Assembly: GCF_023515955.1 (NCBI RefSeq)
Contig: NZ_CP097322.1
Span: 4,760,501 to 4,824,500, forward strand
From: Streptomyces sp. RerS4
GTDB taxonomy: Bacteria; Actinomycetota; Actinomycetes; Streptomycetales; Streptomycetaceae
Length of the DNA stretch: 64,000 bases
Direction: 5' to 3'
Numbering within the stretch: the first letter of the stretch is position 1; the number at the start of each line of letters is the position of its first letter. A model generated the notes under the pieces. It was not told where the DNA came from and did no database searches. It saw nothing but the letters and a program-made list of their open reading frames with translations. The position numbers and the translations under genes are program-made. This document shows, piece after piece, positions 24,953-33,574 of this stretch.

Positions 24953-25918
24953 TCACACAATCACACGCAGTGCACGGCGTACGCCTGTGAACCGAACGCT
25001 GGTGCGCAGTCCGAGGTGGTCCCCGTCCATCTGGAAGGGGAGCGGAACCTTCGAATGCAAGGTGAAGTCGGTCAGATCGTGCAGAGACACCGCGTGCTTG
25101 CCGCGCGGACCGCGCTCAGGAGTCGAGGTCAGGAGCTGTGTGGCGTATCGGGCGACGGCCGAAGTTGACAAACGGTCCAGGGCCAATACGTCAAGCGCGG
25201 TATCGAACGACGCCTCCGGAGAGGCGTACAGCGGACGATTGCCCAGATACGTCCACGGCGAGGTGTTGCAGACTATCGACAGCACCAGCTCCGTCACCGG
25301 ATCCGCGCCGGGCCGCTCCAGCGTGATCGTGCCGTGCCTGCGGTTCGGCTCTTCCCAGAACTGACGCATGAGCTGTCGCACATAGAGGGCGTGCGTCGAA
25401 CGCTTGCCGCGTTCGCGCTGCTGCTCGACGCGGCCCACGACGCCGGCGTCGAAGCCGAAGCCCGCGCAGAACGTGAACCAGCGCGCCGGCGCCGCTTCGT
25501 CCTCGGTACCCGGGATGCCGGCCGCCAGCCCGAGGCCCACCGTCCGCTCGCGCCGCTCCCGCAGCGCGTCCAGCAGGGCGCCCGTCGCCTCGACCGCGTC
25601 GTTCGGCAGCCCCAGCGCGCGGGCGAACACATTCGTGGAACCGCCGGGGACCACCGCCAGTCCCGGCAGCCGCTCCGGGTCGGGTCCGTCGTGCAGCAAC
25701 CCGTTCACGACCTCGTTCACGGTGCCGTCCCCGCCCAGCGCCACCACGAGGTCGACCCCCTCGTGCGCGGCCTTGCGTCCCAGGTCGCGGGCGTGACCCC
25801 GGTACTCCGTCGTCACCGCCTCCAGCTTCATCTCGCTGGCCAGGGCGTGGGTCAGGACATCGCGCGTGCGCGCACTGGTGGTCGTCGCTGCTGGGTTGGC
25901 CACGAGGAGTGCACGCAT
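24953..25918 (-). CDS. Diacylglycerol/lipid kinase family protein
   Basis: 321 residues. The DAGK catalytic signature VVALGGDGTVNEVVNGL and the downstream VVPGGSTNVFARALGLP are intact. Members phosphorylate diacylglycerol, sphingoid or related lipids at the inner membrane face; the substrate is not predictable here. Start ATG 25918 (MRALLVANPAA) fits family N-termini; an in-frame start six codons upstream is less likely. Confidence 0.9.
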   Translation of the reverse strand: MRALLVANPAATTTSARTRDVLTHALASEMKLEAVTTEYRGHARDLGRKAAHEGVDLVVALGGDGTVNEVVNGLLHDGPDPERLPGLAVVPGGSTNVFARALGLPNDAVEATGALLDALRERRERTVGLGLAAGIPGTEDEAAPARWFTFCAGFGFDAGVVGRVEQQRERGKRSTHALYVRQLMRQFWEEPNRRHGTITLERPGADPVTELVLSIVCNTSPWTYLGNRPLYASPEASFDTALDVLALDRLSTSAVARYATQLLTSTPERGPRGKHAVSLHDLTDFTLHSKVPLPFQMDGDHLGLRTSVRFTGVRRALRVIV

Positions 25919-26003
25919 GCCCGCCAGCCTACCCACCCCCGCATATGCGTCCCATACCGCCCGGTCCCCTCCGGGTCCCGGGGGGCGCGGCTACCCTGCT
26001 GGA

Positions 26004-26486
26004 GTGAGCAAGAAGCGGACCAGCAAGAAGCCGACCTCCCCTCCTCCCGCCCGCGCCGCCGCGCCGGTGGCGCCCGAGGCGCCCGAGGCGCTGCCCGGCC
26101 GACTGACCGCCGCCGCCGCGCTCACCGCGCTGGAGGGCCTGGCCCTGGCCGGCCTCGGCGTCTACATGCTGTTCGTCGGCATCGCCGGGGACCCCGACTC
26201 CGCCCAGCAGGCGGAGACCGGCGGCCTGACCCTGCTCGGGCTCGCCGCGCTGCCGTTGATCGCGGCGCGCGGGCTGCGCCTGGGCCGCCGCTGGAGCCGC
26301 GGCCCGGCGCTGATCACCCAGCTGATGGCGATGCCGGTGGCCTGGACCCTGTGGACCACCGGCGGTGCGATGATCGCCGCCGCGGTGGCCCTGGCCTTGG
26401 CCGCGGTGGCCGTGGTGGTCCTGCTCGTCAACCCGACGGCGACCGAGGCCCTCGGCATCGGCCCCGCCGGCGACGGGGCCCGCTAG
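26004..26486 (+). CDS. Small integral membrane protein
   Basis: 160 residues from GTG 26004. A Lys/Pro/Ala-rich N-terminal tail (about 35 residues) is followed by four hydrophobic segments (about 40-62, 75-90, 103-120 and 125-145). No functional motif. TACCCT lies six bases before the GTG, so the message may be leaderless. It is divergent from the lipid kinase, with 85 bases between starts, and convergent with sigH, whose stop is 32 bases away. Homologues are, to my knowledge, uncharacterised actinobacterial proteins. Confidence 0.8.
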   Translation: MSKKRTSKKPTSPPPARAAAPVAPEAPEALPGRLTAAAALTALEGLALAGLGVYMLFVGIAGDPDSAQQAETGGLTLLGLAALPLIAARGLRLGRRWSRGPALITQLMAMPVAWTLWTTGGAMIAAAVALALAAVAVVVLLVNPTATEALGIGPAGDGAR

Positions 26487-26518
26487 CGGGCCCCCTTCAC
26501 TGCTGTGCCGGCCCGCGC

Positions 26519-27547
26519 CTACTCCTCCACGAGGAGCTTCTCGCGGAGCTGGGCCAGGGTGCGGGCCAGCAGCCGGGAGACGTGCATCTGGGAGATGCCG
26601 ACCTCCTGCGCGATCTGCGACTGGGTCATGTTGCCGAAGAACCGCAGCAGCAGGATCCGCTTCTCCCGCGGCGGCAGTCCCTCCAGCAGCGGCTTGAGGG
26701 ACTCGCGGTACTCGACGCCCTCCAGCGCCTCGTCCTCCGAGCCCAGCGTGTCCGCGACCGCCGGCGACTCGTCGTCCGTGTCGGGCACGTCCAGGGAGAG
26801 CGTGCTGTAGGCGTTGGCCGATTCCAGCCCCTCCAGCACCTCCTCCTCGGAAATCCCGAGGCGCTCCGCCAGCTCGTGCACCGTCGGCGAACGACCGTGC
26901 TGCTGGGACAGCTCCGCCGTCGCGGTGGTCAGGGAGAGCCGCAGCTCCTGGAGGCGCCGGGGGACCCGTACCGCCCAGCCCTTGTCACGGAAGTGCCGCT
27001 TGATCTCGCCGACCACGGTGGGCGTGGCGTACGTCGAGAACTCGACCCCGCGGTCCGGGTCGAACCGGTCCACGGACTTGATCAGGCCGATCGTGGCGAC
27101 CTGGGTGAGGTCGTCCAGCGGCTCGCCCCGGTTGCGGAAGCGGCGCGCCAGGTGCTCGACCAGCGGCAGGTGCATCCGGACCAGCCGGTTGCGCAGTTCC
27201 GCCCGCTCCGGGGATCCCTCGGGCAGCTCGCGCAGCTCGAAGAACAGGGCCCGCGCACCGCTGCGGTCCCGGGGATCCGGCAGGGCCACCGGCCCCACCG
27301 GCACCACCGGAACCCCTGGAACCACAGGGGCCGGGGCCGTGGCAGCGGCCTCCGGTGGCTGTGTGTGGTCGTGCTCGTTCTCGCTCATAGGGCCCGCCCG
27401 TCGCTCCGCCGAGTCCAAAAAGCCGTCTTCCGCATCCGCGTCAGCCGGGTGCGGCCGGGCGTGCTGCTGCTCCGGGATGCCGCCGTCGACCTCGTGTCGT
27501 ACCCGGGGCCGATCCCCGCCCCGCACCGGGATCTCCCCGCCGCTCAC
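26519..27547 (-). CDS. sigH: SigB/SigF-type stress sigma factor SigH, long form
   Basis: 342 residues. Region 2 (HLARRFRNRGEPLDDLTQVA, FDPDRGVEFSTYATPTV), region 3 (HGRSPTVHELAERLGISEEE) and region 4 (FGNMTQSQIAQEVGISQMHV) are typical of SigB-class factors. GTG 27547 overlaps the stop of the anti-sigma gene (GTGA) and is in frame, giving a 53-residue acidic extension before an internal ATG at 27388 that would give 289 residues. S. coelicolor SigH likewise exists in several length forms. It acts in osmotic stress and development. The frame stays open further upstream, but only across the anti-sigma gene. Confidence 0.9.
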   Translation of the reverse strand: MSGGEIPVRGGDRPRVRHEVDGGIPEQQHARPHPADADAEDGFLDSAERRAGPMSENEHDHTQPPEAAATAPAPVVPGVPVVPVGPVALPDPRDRSGARALFFELRELPEGSPERAELRNRLVRMHLPLVEHLARRFRNRGEPLDDLTQVATIGLIKSVDRFDPDRGVEFSTYATPTVVGEIKRHFRDKGWAVRVPRRLQELRLSLTTATAELSQQHGRSPTVHELAERLGISEEEVLEGLESANAYSTLSLDVPDTDDESPAVADTLGSEDEALEGVEYRESLKPLLEGLPPREKRILLLRFFGNMTQSQIAQEVGISQMHVSRLLARTLAQLREKLLVEE

Positions 27548-27957
27548 GCCGGGCCTGGCCCCGCGCCGCGCTGTTTGTAGAGGCTGATGCTCACTGTCCG
27601 GTTCTCCTCGACCGTGGCCTCGACCTTGCCGGCCAGTGCCGACAGGACCGTCCACGCGAACGTGTCGCGCTCGGGTGCCCGTCCGTCCGTGGTCGGCGCG
27701 GAGACGGTCACCTCCAACGAATCGTCCACGAGACGGAAGACGCAGCTGAGGACGGAGCCGGGCACGGCCTGCTGGAGCAGGATCGCGCAGGCCTCGTCCA
27801 CCGCGATGCGGAGGTCCTCGATCTCGTCGAGGGTGAAGTCCAAACGTGCCGCGAGGCCGGCCGTGGCCGTTCGCAGCACCGACAGGTAGGCACCCGCAGC
27901 CGGCAGCCGGACTTCCACGAAGTCCTGGGTCCCGGGCTCGCCTGCGATCTGGGACAC
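27544..27957 (-). CDS. RsbW-like anti-sigma factor of SigH (UshX/PrsH/RshA)
   Basis: 137 residues from GTG 27957, with GGAGG five bases before the start. It is a histidine-kinase-like ATPase fold: ARLDFTLDEIEDLRIAVDEAC carries the N-box region but lacks the usual Asn after DEAC (DEACAILL). The G-box glycines are weak (TDGRAPERDTFAW). S. coelicolor UshX, encoded directly before sigH, binds and inhibits SigH. Translational coupling to sigH gives matched amounts. Confidence 0.88.
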   Translation of the reverse strand: MSQIAGEPGTQDFVEVRLPAAGAYLSVLRTATAGLAARLDFTLDEIEDLRIAVDEACAILLQQAVPGSVLSCVFRLVDDSLEVTVSAPTTDGRAPERDTFAWTVLSALAGKVEATVEENRTVSISLYKQRGAGPGPA

Positions 27958-28162
27958 CCTCACCTCCAAGGTGGTACGAGCTCTGTTCGCCGGTGACGCT
28001 ATCGCGATCCGGGTGATCGTGTCGCGGCACCCCTCAAGGCGCCCGCTTCCGGGCACCCCAGGCCGGCCGTGCCTCCGTCCAGTGACTGATGGTAAGCCCT
28101 TGGGTACGCACAGTGGCTAGGGGTCTGCGGGCCCAATTCGGGGGAACCGGCGGAGGGTTGAC

Positions 28163-28188
28163 CTACCCCCGGTTCAGACGATCGAACC
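28163..28188 (-). promoter_or_regulatory. SigH-type promoter upstream of the anti-sigma/sigH operon
   Basis: On the minus strand GGTT at 28188-28185, 16 bases, then GGGTAG at 28168-28163, matching the SigB/SigH-class pattern GTTT-N14-16-GGGTAT in spacing and -10. It is about 206 bases before the anti-sigma start and overlaps the end of the zinc-finger gene. Confidence 0.6.
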
Positions 28189-28434
28189 GTCGACAAAACA
28201 CCACCGCCACGTCTCTCCCGGCTCGAAGCTGCGCATCACCGGATGGCCGGTCCGCTCGTGGTGCGCGGTCGCGTGCCGGAAGGGGGAGGAATCGCAGCAG
28301 GCCACGTATCCGCACCCCAGGCACATCCGCAACTGGACGGGATGGCTTCCGATCGCCTCACATTCCGGACAGGTCAGCGCATGCGGGACAGGCTCGGGGC
28401 GCGGCAGTTCTGCAACGTGGGTGCACTCGCTCAT
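28174..28434 (-). CDS. UBP-type zinc finger protein
   Basis: 86 residues. Paired metal ligands in the ubiquitin-hydrolase zinc-finger pattern: CPEC, CLGCGYVACCD, then HATAHHERTGHP, ending WRWCFVDG. Such stand-alone ZnF-UBP proteins are common in actinobacteria and have no known function. ATG 28434 is only 43 bases from the divergent antiporter start, so their promoters must overlap. Confidence 0.87.
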   Translation of the reverse strand: MSECTHVAELPRPEPVPHALTCPECEAIGSHPVQLRMCLGCGYVACCDSSPFRHATAHHERTGHPVMRSFEPGETWRWCFVDGSIV

Positions 28435-28477
28435 GATGGCCAGCGTACGACCGGCCGACGGATGGGGATGATCGCCG

Positions 28478-30061
28478 ATGGAGGTATTGCCGCTGGTGGC
28501 GCTGGTCGCCGGGAGCGCCGCGGTGGCGGGCCTGGCCCGGCGGACGCCGGTGCCGGCGCCCCTGCTGCTGGTCGCGGCCGGGCTGATCGCCGCGTACCTG
28601 CCCGGCGTGCCCGAGTACGCGCTCGACCCGCACATCGTGCTGCCGCTGCTGCTCCCGCCGCTGCTGCACACGGCCGCGGTCGACAGCTCGTACCTGGACC
28701 TACGGGCCAACGTACGACCCATCGCGCTGCTGTCGGTGGGCTACGTGCTCTTCGCGACGCTGGCCGTCGGCTACGCGGCGTACCTCGTGGTGCCGGGGCT
28801 GTCGCTGCCCGTCGCCCTGGTGCTGGGGGCGGTGGTGGCGCCGCCCGACGCGGTCGCGGCGACCGCCATCGCCCGCCGGCTGGGTCTGCCGAACCGGATG
28901 ACGACGATCCTGCAGGGGGAGTCGTTGGTGAACGACGCCACCGCCATCACCGCCTACAAGGTGGCGCTGGCGGCGGCGGTCGGGGTGAGCGCCGGCTGGG
29001 CGGGCGGGGTCGCGGAGTTCCTGCTCGCTTCGGTGGGCGGCGTCGGGGTGGGCCTGCTGCTCATGGTCCCGATCCACCAGCTGCGCAAGCGCCTGAAGGA
29101 GCCGCTGCTCCAGAACACGCTGTCGCTGCTGATCCCCTTCGTGGCGTACGCGGCCGCGGAACGGGTGCACGCGTCGGGGGTGCTGGCGGTGGTGGTGGTC
29201 GCGCTGTACCTGGGGCACCGCAACTGGCAGGTCGACTTCGCGACGCGGCTCCAGGAGGAGGCGGTGTGGAAGGTGATCGCGTTCGTCCTGGAATCGGTGG
29301 TCTTCGCGCTGATCGGGCTCCAGCTGCCGGTCGTGCTCAGGGGGCTCGGGGCGTACGAGGGGATGGCGGCGGCGGGGTACGCGCTCGTGGTGTTCCTCGC
29401 GGTGGTGGTGACGCGGTACCTGTGGGTGTTCCCGGCGACGTTCGTGCCGCGGTGGATCTCGCAGCGGATCCGCTCGCGGGAGCCGGACACCGACTGGAAG
29501 GCGCCGGTGATCGTGGGGTGGGCCGGGATGCGGGGGGTGGTGTCGCTGGCCATCGCCTTCTCCATCCCGATGGGGGTGGACCACCGCAACCTGATCCTGT
29601 TCCTCACCTTCACGACCGTCATCGGGACGCTGGTGGTGCAGGGGCTGACGCTGCCGCCGCTGATCAGGCTGCTGAAGCTGCCGCCCCGGGACGTGCACGC
29701 GGAGACGCTCGCGGAGGCGCAGGCGCAGAGCGAGGCCTCGCGGGCGGCGGAGGACCGGCTGGCGGAACTGCTGGAGGACCCGGAGAACAGCACGCTCCCG
29801 CCGCCGCTGGCGGACCGGCTGCGCACGGTGCTGGAGCGGCGGCGGAACGCGGTGTGGGAGCGGCTGGGGGAGGTCAACCCGGTGACGGGGGAGTCGGCGG
29901 ACGACGTGTACCGACGGCTGGCGCGGGAGATGATCGGCGCCGAGCGGGAGGTCTTCGTGACCCTGCGGGACCAGCGGCGGATCGACGACGAGATGCTGCG
30001 GGCGCTGCTGCGCAGGCTGGATCTGGAGGAGGCGGCGGCGTACCGGGAGGAGGCGTCGTAG
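28478..30061 (+). CDS. CPA1-family Na+/H+ antiporter
   Basis: 527 residues. About twelve membrane segments, with family blocks AVVAPPDAVAATAIA and QGESLVNDATAITAYK (the ND pair of the ion-binding core), and GWAGMRGVVSLAIA near the end of the membrane part. A cytoplasmic charged tail of about 120 residues follows. It probably exchanges sodium or potassium for protons in pH and salt homeostasis. Confidence 0.92.
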   Translation: MEVLPLVALVAGSAAVAGLARRTPVPAPLLLVAAGLIAAYLPGVPEYALDPHIVLPLLLPPLLHTAAVDSSYLDLRANVRPIALLSVGYVLFATLAVGYAAYLVVPGLSLPVALVLGAVVAPPDAVAATAIARRLGLPNRMTTILQGESLVNDATAITAYKVALAAAVGVSAGWAGGVAEFLLASVGGVGVGLLLMVPIHQLRKRLKEPLLQNTLSLLIPFVAYAAAERVHASGVLAVVVVALYLGHRNWQVDFATRLQEEAVWKVIAFVLESVVFALIGLQLPVVLRGLGAYEGMAAAGYALVVFLAVVVTRYLWVFPATFVPRWISQRIRSREPDTDWKAPVIVGWAGMRGVVSLAIAFSIPMGVDHRNLILFLTFTTVIGTLVVQGLTLPPLIRLLKLPPRDVHAETLAEAQAQSEASRAAEDRLAELLEDPENSTLPPPLADRLRTVLERRRNAVWERLGEVNPVTGESADDVYRRLAREMIGAEREVFVTLRDQRRIDDEMLRALLRRLDLEEAAAYREEAS

Positions 30062-30082
30062 GCGCTTTCCCACGGCTGCCGC

Positions 30083-30991
30083 TTACGGCTGCCCGGTGAT
30101 GACGGCGGTCAGGGTGGTGCCCCGGGGGAACGCGCCGGTGGCGGTGAGCGTGGTCAGGGCCCAGAGGAGCTTCGCGACGTAGATCCGCTCGATCGGGAGG
30201 CCGTGGCGGGACTCGAAGTCGGCGGCGAAGGCCTCCAGCGGTCGGGGCACGCGGGCGTAGCCGCCGTGGTCGAAGCCCTCGGCCAGGCTCCAGTCGCCGG
30301 CCGGGCCGCCGAAGGCCAGGGTCTGGAGGGAACGTATCTCCGCCCCGAGGAAGCCGCCCGCCAGCACCGGCACGCCCAGCGCACGCTGCCCGGGGCCGAG
30401 CCCGGCCGCCAGCCCGGCCAGGGTGCCCCCCGTACCGCAGGCCACCGCCACCACGTCCCCGGCGCCGCGCAGCTCGCGCCCCAGCTCCGCGCAGCCGTGC
30501 AGCGCGAGCGCGTTGCTGCCGCCCTCGGGGACCACGTACGCCCCCACCGCGCCGGCCTCCTCCAGCAGCCGCGCCAGGGTCGCGGGCTCGGCCTTGCGGC
30601 GGTACTCCGAGCGGGGTACGAAGCGCAGCCGCATGCCGTCGGCGACGCACCGGGCGAGGGAGTCGTTGAGCGGGCGCCCGGCGAGCTCGTCACCCCGGAC
30701 GATGCCGACCGTCTCCAGCCCGAGCAGCCGCCCGGCCGCGGCGGTGGCCCGCAGGTGGTTGGAGTACGCGCCCCCGAACGTGACGAGCCGCCCGCACCCC
30801 GCCTCGACCGCGGCCCGCAGGTTCGGCGCGAGCTTGCGCCACTTGTTCCCGGGCAACTCGGGATGCACCAGATCGTCCCGCTTGACCAGCAGCCGCACCC
30901 CGAACCCCTCGAACCTCTCGTCCCCCACCTCGACGAGCGGCGACGGCGGGCGGGGACGCAAGAGCACGTCAAGGTTCGCGGGGCGGTTCAC
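30083..30991 (-). CDS. PLP-dependent enzyme, ACC deaminase / D-cysteine desulfhydrase family
   Basis: 302 residues from GTG 30991. The Schiff-base Lys is in LPGNKWRKL, the cofactor binding loop follows as FGGAYSNHLRATAA, and a Gly-rich phosphate cup is at ACGTGGTLAGL. The family includes 1-aminocyclopropane-1-carboxylate deaminase and D-cysteine desulfhydrase; motifs alone do not separate them. It is convergent with the antiporter at a distance of 21 bases. Confidence 0.88.
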   Translation of the reverse strand: MNRPANLDVLLRPRPPSPLVEVGDERFEGFGVRLLVKRDDLVHPELPGNKWRKLAPNLRAAVEAGCGRLVTFGGAYSNHLRATAAAGRLLGLETVGIVRGDELAGRPLNDSLARCVADGMRLRFVPRSEYRRKAEPATLARLLEEAGAVGAYVVPEGGSNALALHGCAELGRELRGAGDVVAVACGTGGTLAGLAAGLGPGQRALGVPVLAGGFLGAEIRSLQTLAFGGPAGDWSLAEGFDHGGYARVPRPLEAFAADFESRHGLPIERIYVAKLLWALTTLTATGAFPRGTTLTAVITGQP

Positions 30992-31070
30992 CCGTCCATT
31001 GTGGGGGCCGAAGCCGGCAGGGCGCGGTCAGGGGTCAGGGAAGCGGGTGGGGTCGGGGTGGGCGAGGGTT

Positions 31071-31664
31071 TCAGGGCTTGAGGATTTCGGCCACGCGGTC
31101 GCGGAGGGAGTCCATCGTGAAGCCCAGGGGGTCGATCTTGCCGGGTTGCCATTCGCGGTGGCCGATCACCGAGCGGGCGCTCCAGCCGTGGACGCGGCAG
31201 ACGGCCGCCGCCGCGCGGGCGATGGCGTCGATCTGGACGGCCGGCCAGGGGTCCTCGCCGTCGCCGAGGTTCTCGCACTCGAAGCCGTAGAAGTGGCGGT
31301 TGCCGTCCGTGTCGGCGTGGCGGTCCGGCGGGAGTCGTTTCTCGGCGATGACGGCGGCCAGGACGTCGGAGTCGCCGGCGCCCGCGTGGTTGGTGCGGCC
31401 GTAGCCCACGAGGTGGACGCGGCCGTCCTTGGTGATGACGCCGTGGCACAGCGGTCCGGGCAGGGCCCTGTCGCCGTCGCGGCACAGGGCCACGGTGTAC
31501 GCGGCACCGCGCGTGACGGTGTGGTGGACCATCACCCCGTGGACGGGGCCCCAAGGCCCCTTGTGGTTGCGGTTGTGCGTGCGCCAGGCGCCGACCTCGA
31601 CGACGGTGAGGTCGGCGCCGCGCAGGGCGTCGATGAACCGGCCTGCGGACATGGGGGCGGCCAT
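31071..31664 (-). CDS. N-acetylmuramoyl-L-alanine amidase (Amidase_2), no signal peptide
   Basis: 197 residues. Zinc amidase fold: first His in GVMVHHTV, Glu/His region FYGFECENLGDG, and last zinc His in VIGHREWQPGKIDP. It cleaves between N-acetylmuramic acid and the stem peptide. There is no secretion signal or cell-wall binding domain, so it resembles a phage endolysin or a cytoplasmic recycling enzyme (AmpD-like). ATG 31664 or 31652 could be the start. Confidence 0.88.
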   Translation of the reverse strand: MAAPMSAGRFIDALRGADLTVVEVGAWRTHNRNHKGPWGPVHGVMVHHTVTRGAAYTVALCRDGDRALPGPLCHGVITKDGRVHLVGYGRTNHAGAGDSDVLAAVIAEKRLPPDRHADTDGNRHFYGFECENLGDGEDPWPAVQIDAIARAAAAVCRVHGWSARSVIGHREWQPGKIDPLGFTMDSLRDRVAEILKP

Positions 31665-31771
31665 GGGCCCTCCTTGTGCGGTGCGTGACGGACACGTTGC
31701 GTGCGCGTCTCGTTACTTTCCGGTGTAGCGGAGGGTGGACTTCCGTGCCTAGGGCGGGTTCCAGCCGGCTG

Positions 31772-32974
31772 TCAGGCCGAGGTCGAGGCCAACCACAGGT
31801 CAGGGCCGAACACCTCGTAGTGGATGTCCGCCGCCGGCACTCCCTTCGCCAGCAGCTGCTCCCGCACCGCCCGCATGAAGGGGAGCGGTCCGCACAGGTA
31901 TGCCCGGGTGCCGGGGGACACCGCGATGTCGGTCAGGTCCATGTGCCCGGCGCGGTCGCCCGGTTCGGCGTCGGCCTCGTACCAGAAGTGGGCCGCCGCG
32001 TCGGGCAGCTTGTGGGTCAGGGCCCGGTGGTCGGCGCGCAGGGCGTGCTCGCCGGGGGTCCGGTCGGCGTGCACGACGGTGACCGGGGAGGCGTACGCGG
32101 TGTCCGCGAGGTGCTCCAGCATCGAGAGCATCGGGGTGCAGCCGATGCCGGCCGAGGCGAGCAGGATCGGTGCGGTGGAGTCCCGGAGCACGAGGTCCCC
32201 GTACGGGGCCGACACGCGCAGGGTGTCACCGGGGCGGACCCGGGTGTGCAGGTGGTGCGACACCTCGCCGTCGGGGCCCCCGGCCGCCGCGCCGTGGACC
32301 CGCTTGACGGTGATCGCCCGGACCGGGGAGCCGGGGGCGGTGGAGAGGCTGTACTGGCGGATCTGCCGGGCCCCGTCGGGGAGTTCGACCTGCACGGAGA
32401 CGTACTGGCCGGGCAGGGCCCGCGGGGCGGGGCCGCCGTCGGCCGGGACCAGGTGGAAGGTGACGACGTCCGGGGTCTCCTCGATCCGCGCGGCCACGGT
32501 CCACTCCCGCCACACGTCGCCGGCGAGGACCCGCTGCTCGGAGTGGAGGCGTTCCTCGATGGCGATGAGGGCGTTGGCCATCAGCCAGTAGACCTCGTCC
32601 CAGGCCTCGGCGACCTCGGGGGTGACGGCTTCTGCGAGGACCTCGGCGATGGCCGCGAAGAGGTGCGTGTGCACGATCGGGTACTGCTCGCGGGTGACGC
32701 CGAGGGAGGCGTGCTTGTGGGCGATGCGGTTCAGCATCACGTCGGGGCGGGTGTCCGGGTGCTCCACCAGGTGGGTGGCGAAGGCCGCCATGGAGCCGGC
32801 GAGGGCCTGCTTCTGGAGCCCGGCGTTCTGGTTGCCGCGGTTGAAGAGGTCGCGGAGCAGGGCGGGATGGGCCGCGAACAAGTTCGCGTAGAAGAGCTCC
32901 GTGATCTCGCCGAGGGCCGCGCCGACGGCGGGCAGGGTGGCGCGTACGGTCGCGGCCGACTTCGCGGACAGCAT
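31772..32974 (-). CDS. hmp: Flavohaemoprotein, nitric oxide dioxygenase
   Basis: 400 residues. Globin domain 1-140 with Tyr29 in ELFYANLF and proximal His88 in AHKHASLGV; FAD-binding domain (RQYSLSTAPG); NAD domain (LLASAGIGCTPMLSML, AYLCGPLPFM). It oxidises NO to nitrate. ATG 32974 has GAGGAG upstream; in-frame codons further out cross the NsrR operator and were rejected. It lies directly downstream of nsrR on the same strand. Confidence 0.95.
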   Translation of the reverse strand: MLSAKSAATVRATLPAVGAALGEITELFYANLFAAHPALLRDLFNRGNQNAGLQKQALAGSMAAFATHLVEHPDTRPDVMLNRIAHKHASLGVTREQYPIVHTHLFAAIAEVLAEAVTPEVAEAWDEVYWLMANALIAIEERLHSEQRVLAGDVWREWTVAARIEETPDVVTFHLVPADGGPAPRALPGQYVSVQVELPDGARQIRQYSLSTAPGSPVRAITVKRVHGAAAGGPDGEVSHHLHTRVRPGDTLRVSAPYGDLVLRDSTAPILLASAGIGCTPMLSMLEHLADTAYASPVTVVHADRTPGEHALRADHRALTHKLPDAAAHFWYEADAEPGDRAGHMDLTDIAVSPGTRAYLCGPLPFMRAVREQLLAKGVPAADIHYEVFGPDLWLASTSA

Positions 32975-32990
32975 GGAGGGCTCCTCGTCT

Positions 32991-33013
32991 AATTGGTATG
33001 ACGCATTCATATT
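32991..33013 (-). promoter_or_regulatory. NsrR operator of hmp
   Basis: On the minus strand AATATGAATGCGTCATACCAATT, given here as the 23-bp block 32991-33013. It keeps the AA-n-A-n-GAAT and TACCAATT halves of known Streptomyces NsrR sites. It ends 17 bases before the hmp start codon. Confidence 0.8.
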
Positions 33014-33068
33014 CAAGGGCGCGCTGAGGGGGTGCGGCAGTGCGCGATTCTGTTCGGCCGGCCGGGGT

Positions 33069-33536
33069 CTACTCGGCCATCCCGTCCCCGGGTCCGGTCC
33101 GCGAGCCGCCGGCCGAAAGGGCCAGCAGGACGGGGCCCGTCGGGGTCGCCACCAGCTCGTTCACCGTCAGCGGGTCGAGGGCGGCGTAGAAGGCCTCTTG
33201 CGCCCGGCGCAGCGCCCCGCGCAGGACGCACGCCCCGCGCAGCGGGCACGGGACGTTCCCGTCGCAGTCCACGACGTCGCCCGAACCCTCCAGCTCGCGC
33301 ACCACCCCGCCCACCGAGGCCGCGCGCCCCGCCGGGGTGAGGGCGAGCCCGCCGCCCCGGCCGCGCCGGGCCTCGACCAGACCGAGGTGTTGCAGTCGGG
33401 CCACGACCTTCGCGGTGTGGGTGTACGGGACCTCCATGCTCGCCGCGACCTCGCGCGTCGTCGGGAGGTCGCTCTCCTCGACGGCCAGGCGCATCAGGAC
33501 GCGCAGCGCCAGGTCGGTGAATCGGGTCAGCCGCAT
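33069..33536 (-). CDS. nsrR: Rrf2-family NO-sensing repressor NsrR
   Basis: 155 residues. Winged-helix Rrf2 N-terminus (RLTRFTDLALRVLMRLA) and three cluster cysteines Cys91, Cys97 and Cys103 in VVDCDGNVPCPLRGACVL, the [4Fe-4S] set of ScNsrR. NO destroys the cluster and releases repression of hmp. ATG 33536; its own operator lies 16 bases upstream, so it is autoregulated. Confidence 0.94.
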   Translation of the reverse strand: MRLTRFTDLALRVLMRLAVEESDLPTTREVAASMEVPYTHTAKVVARLQHLGLVEARRGRGGGLALTPAGRAASVGGVVRELEGSGDVVDCDGNVPCPLRGACVLRGALRRAQEAFYAALDPLTVNELVATPTGPVLLALSAGGSRTGPGDGMAE

Positions 33537-33551
33537 GGCGTCAGCGTAGAA

Positions 33552-33574
33552 AACTTGCATCGTAGATACAAGTT
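33552..33574 (-). promoter_or_regulatory. NsrR operator of nsrR
   Basis: A 23-bp near-palindrome AACTTGCATCGTAGATACAAGTT fragment at 33552-33574: the outer AACTTG and CAAGTT arms are perfect, with an AT-rich 11-1-11 layout like other Rrf2 operators. Confidence 0.83.

Noticed and set aside
26519..28030. 503-residue SigH covering the anti-sigma gene
   Set aside because: Residues before GTG 27547 are the out-of-frame translation of the conserved anti-sigma gene.
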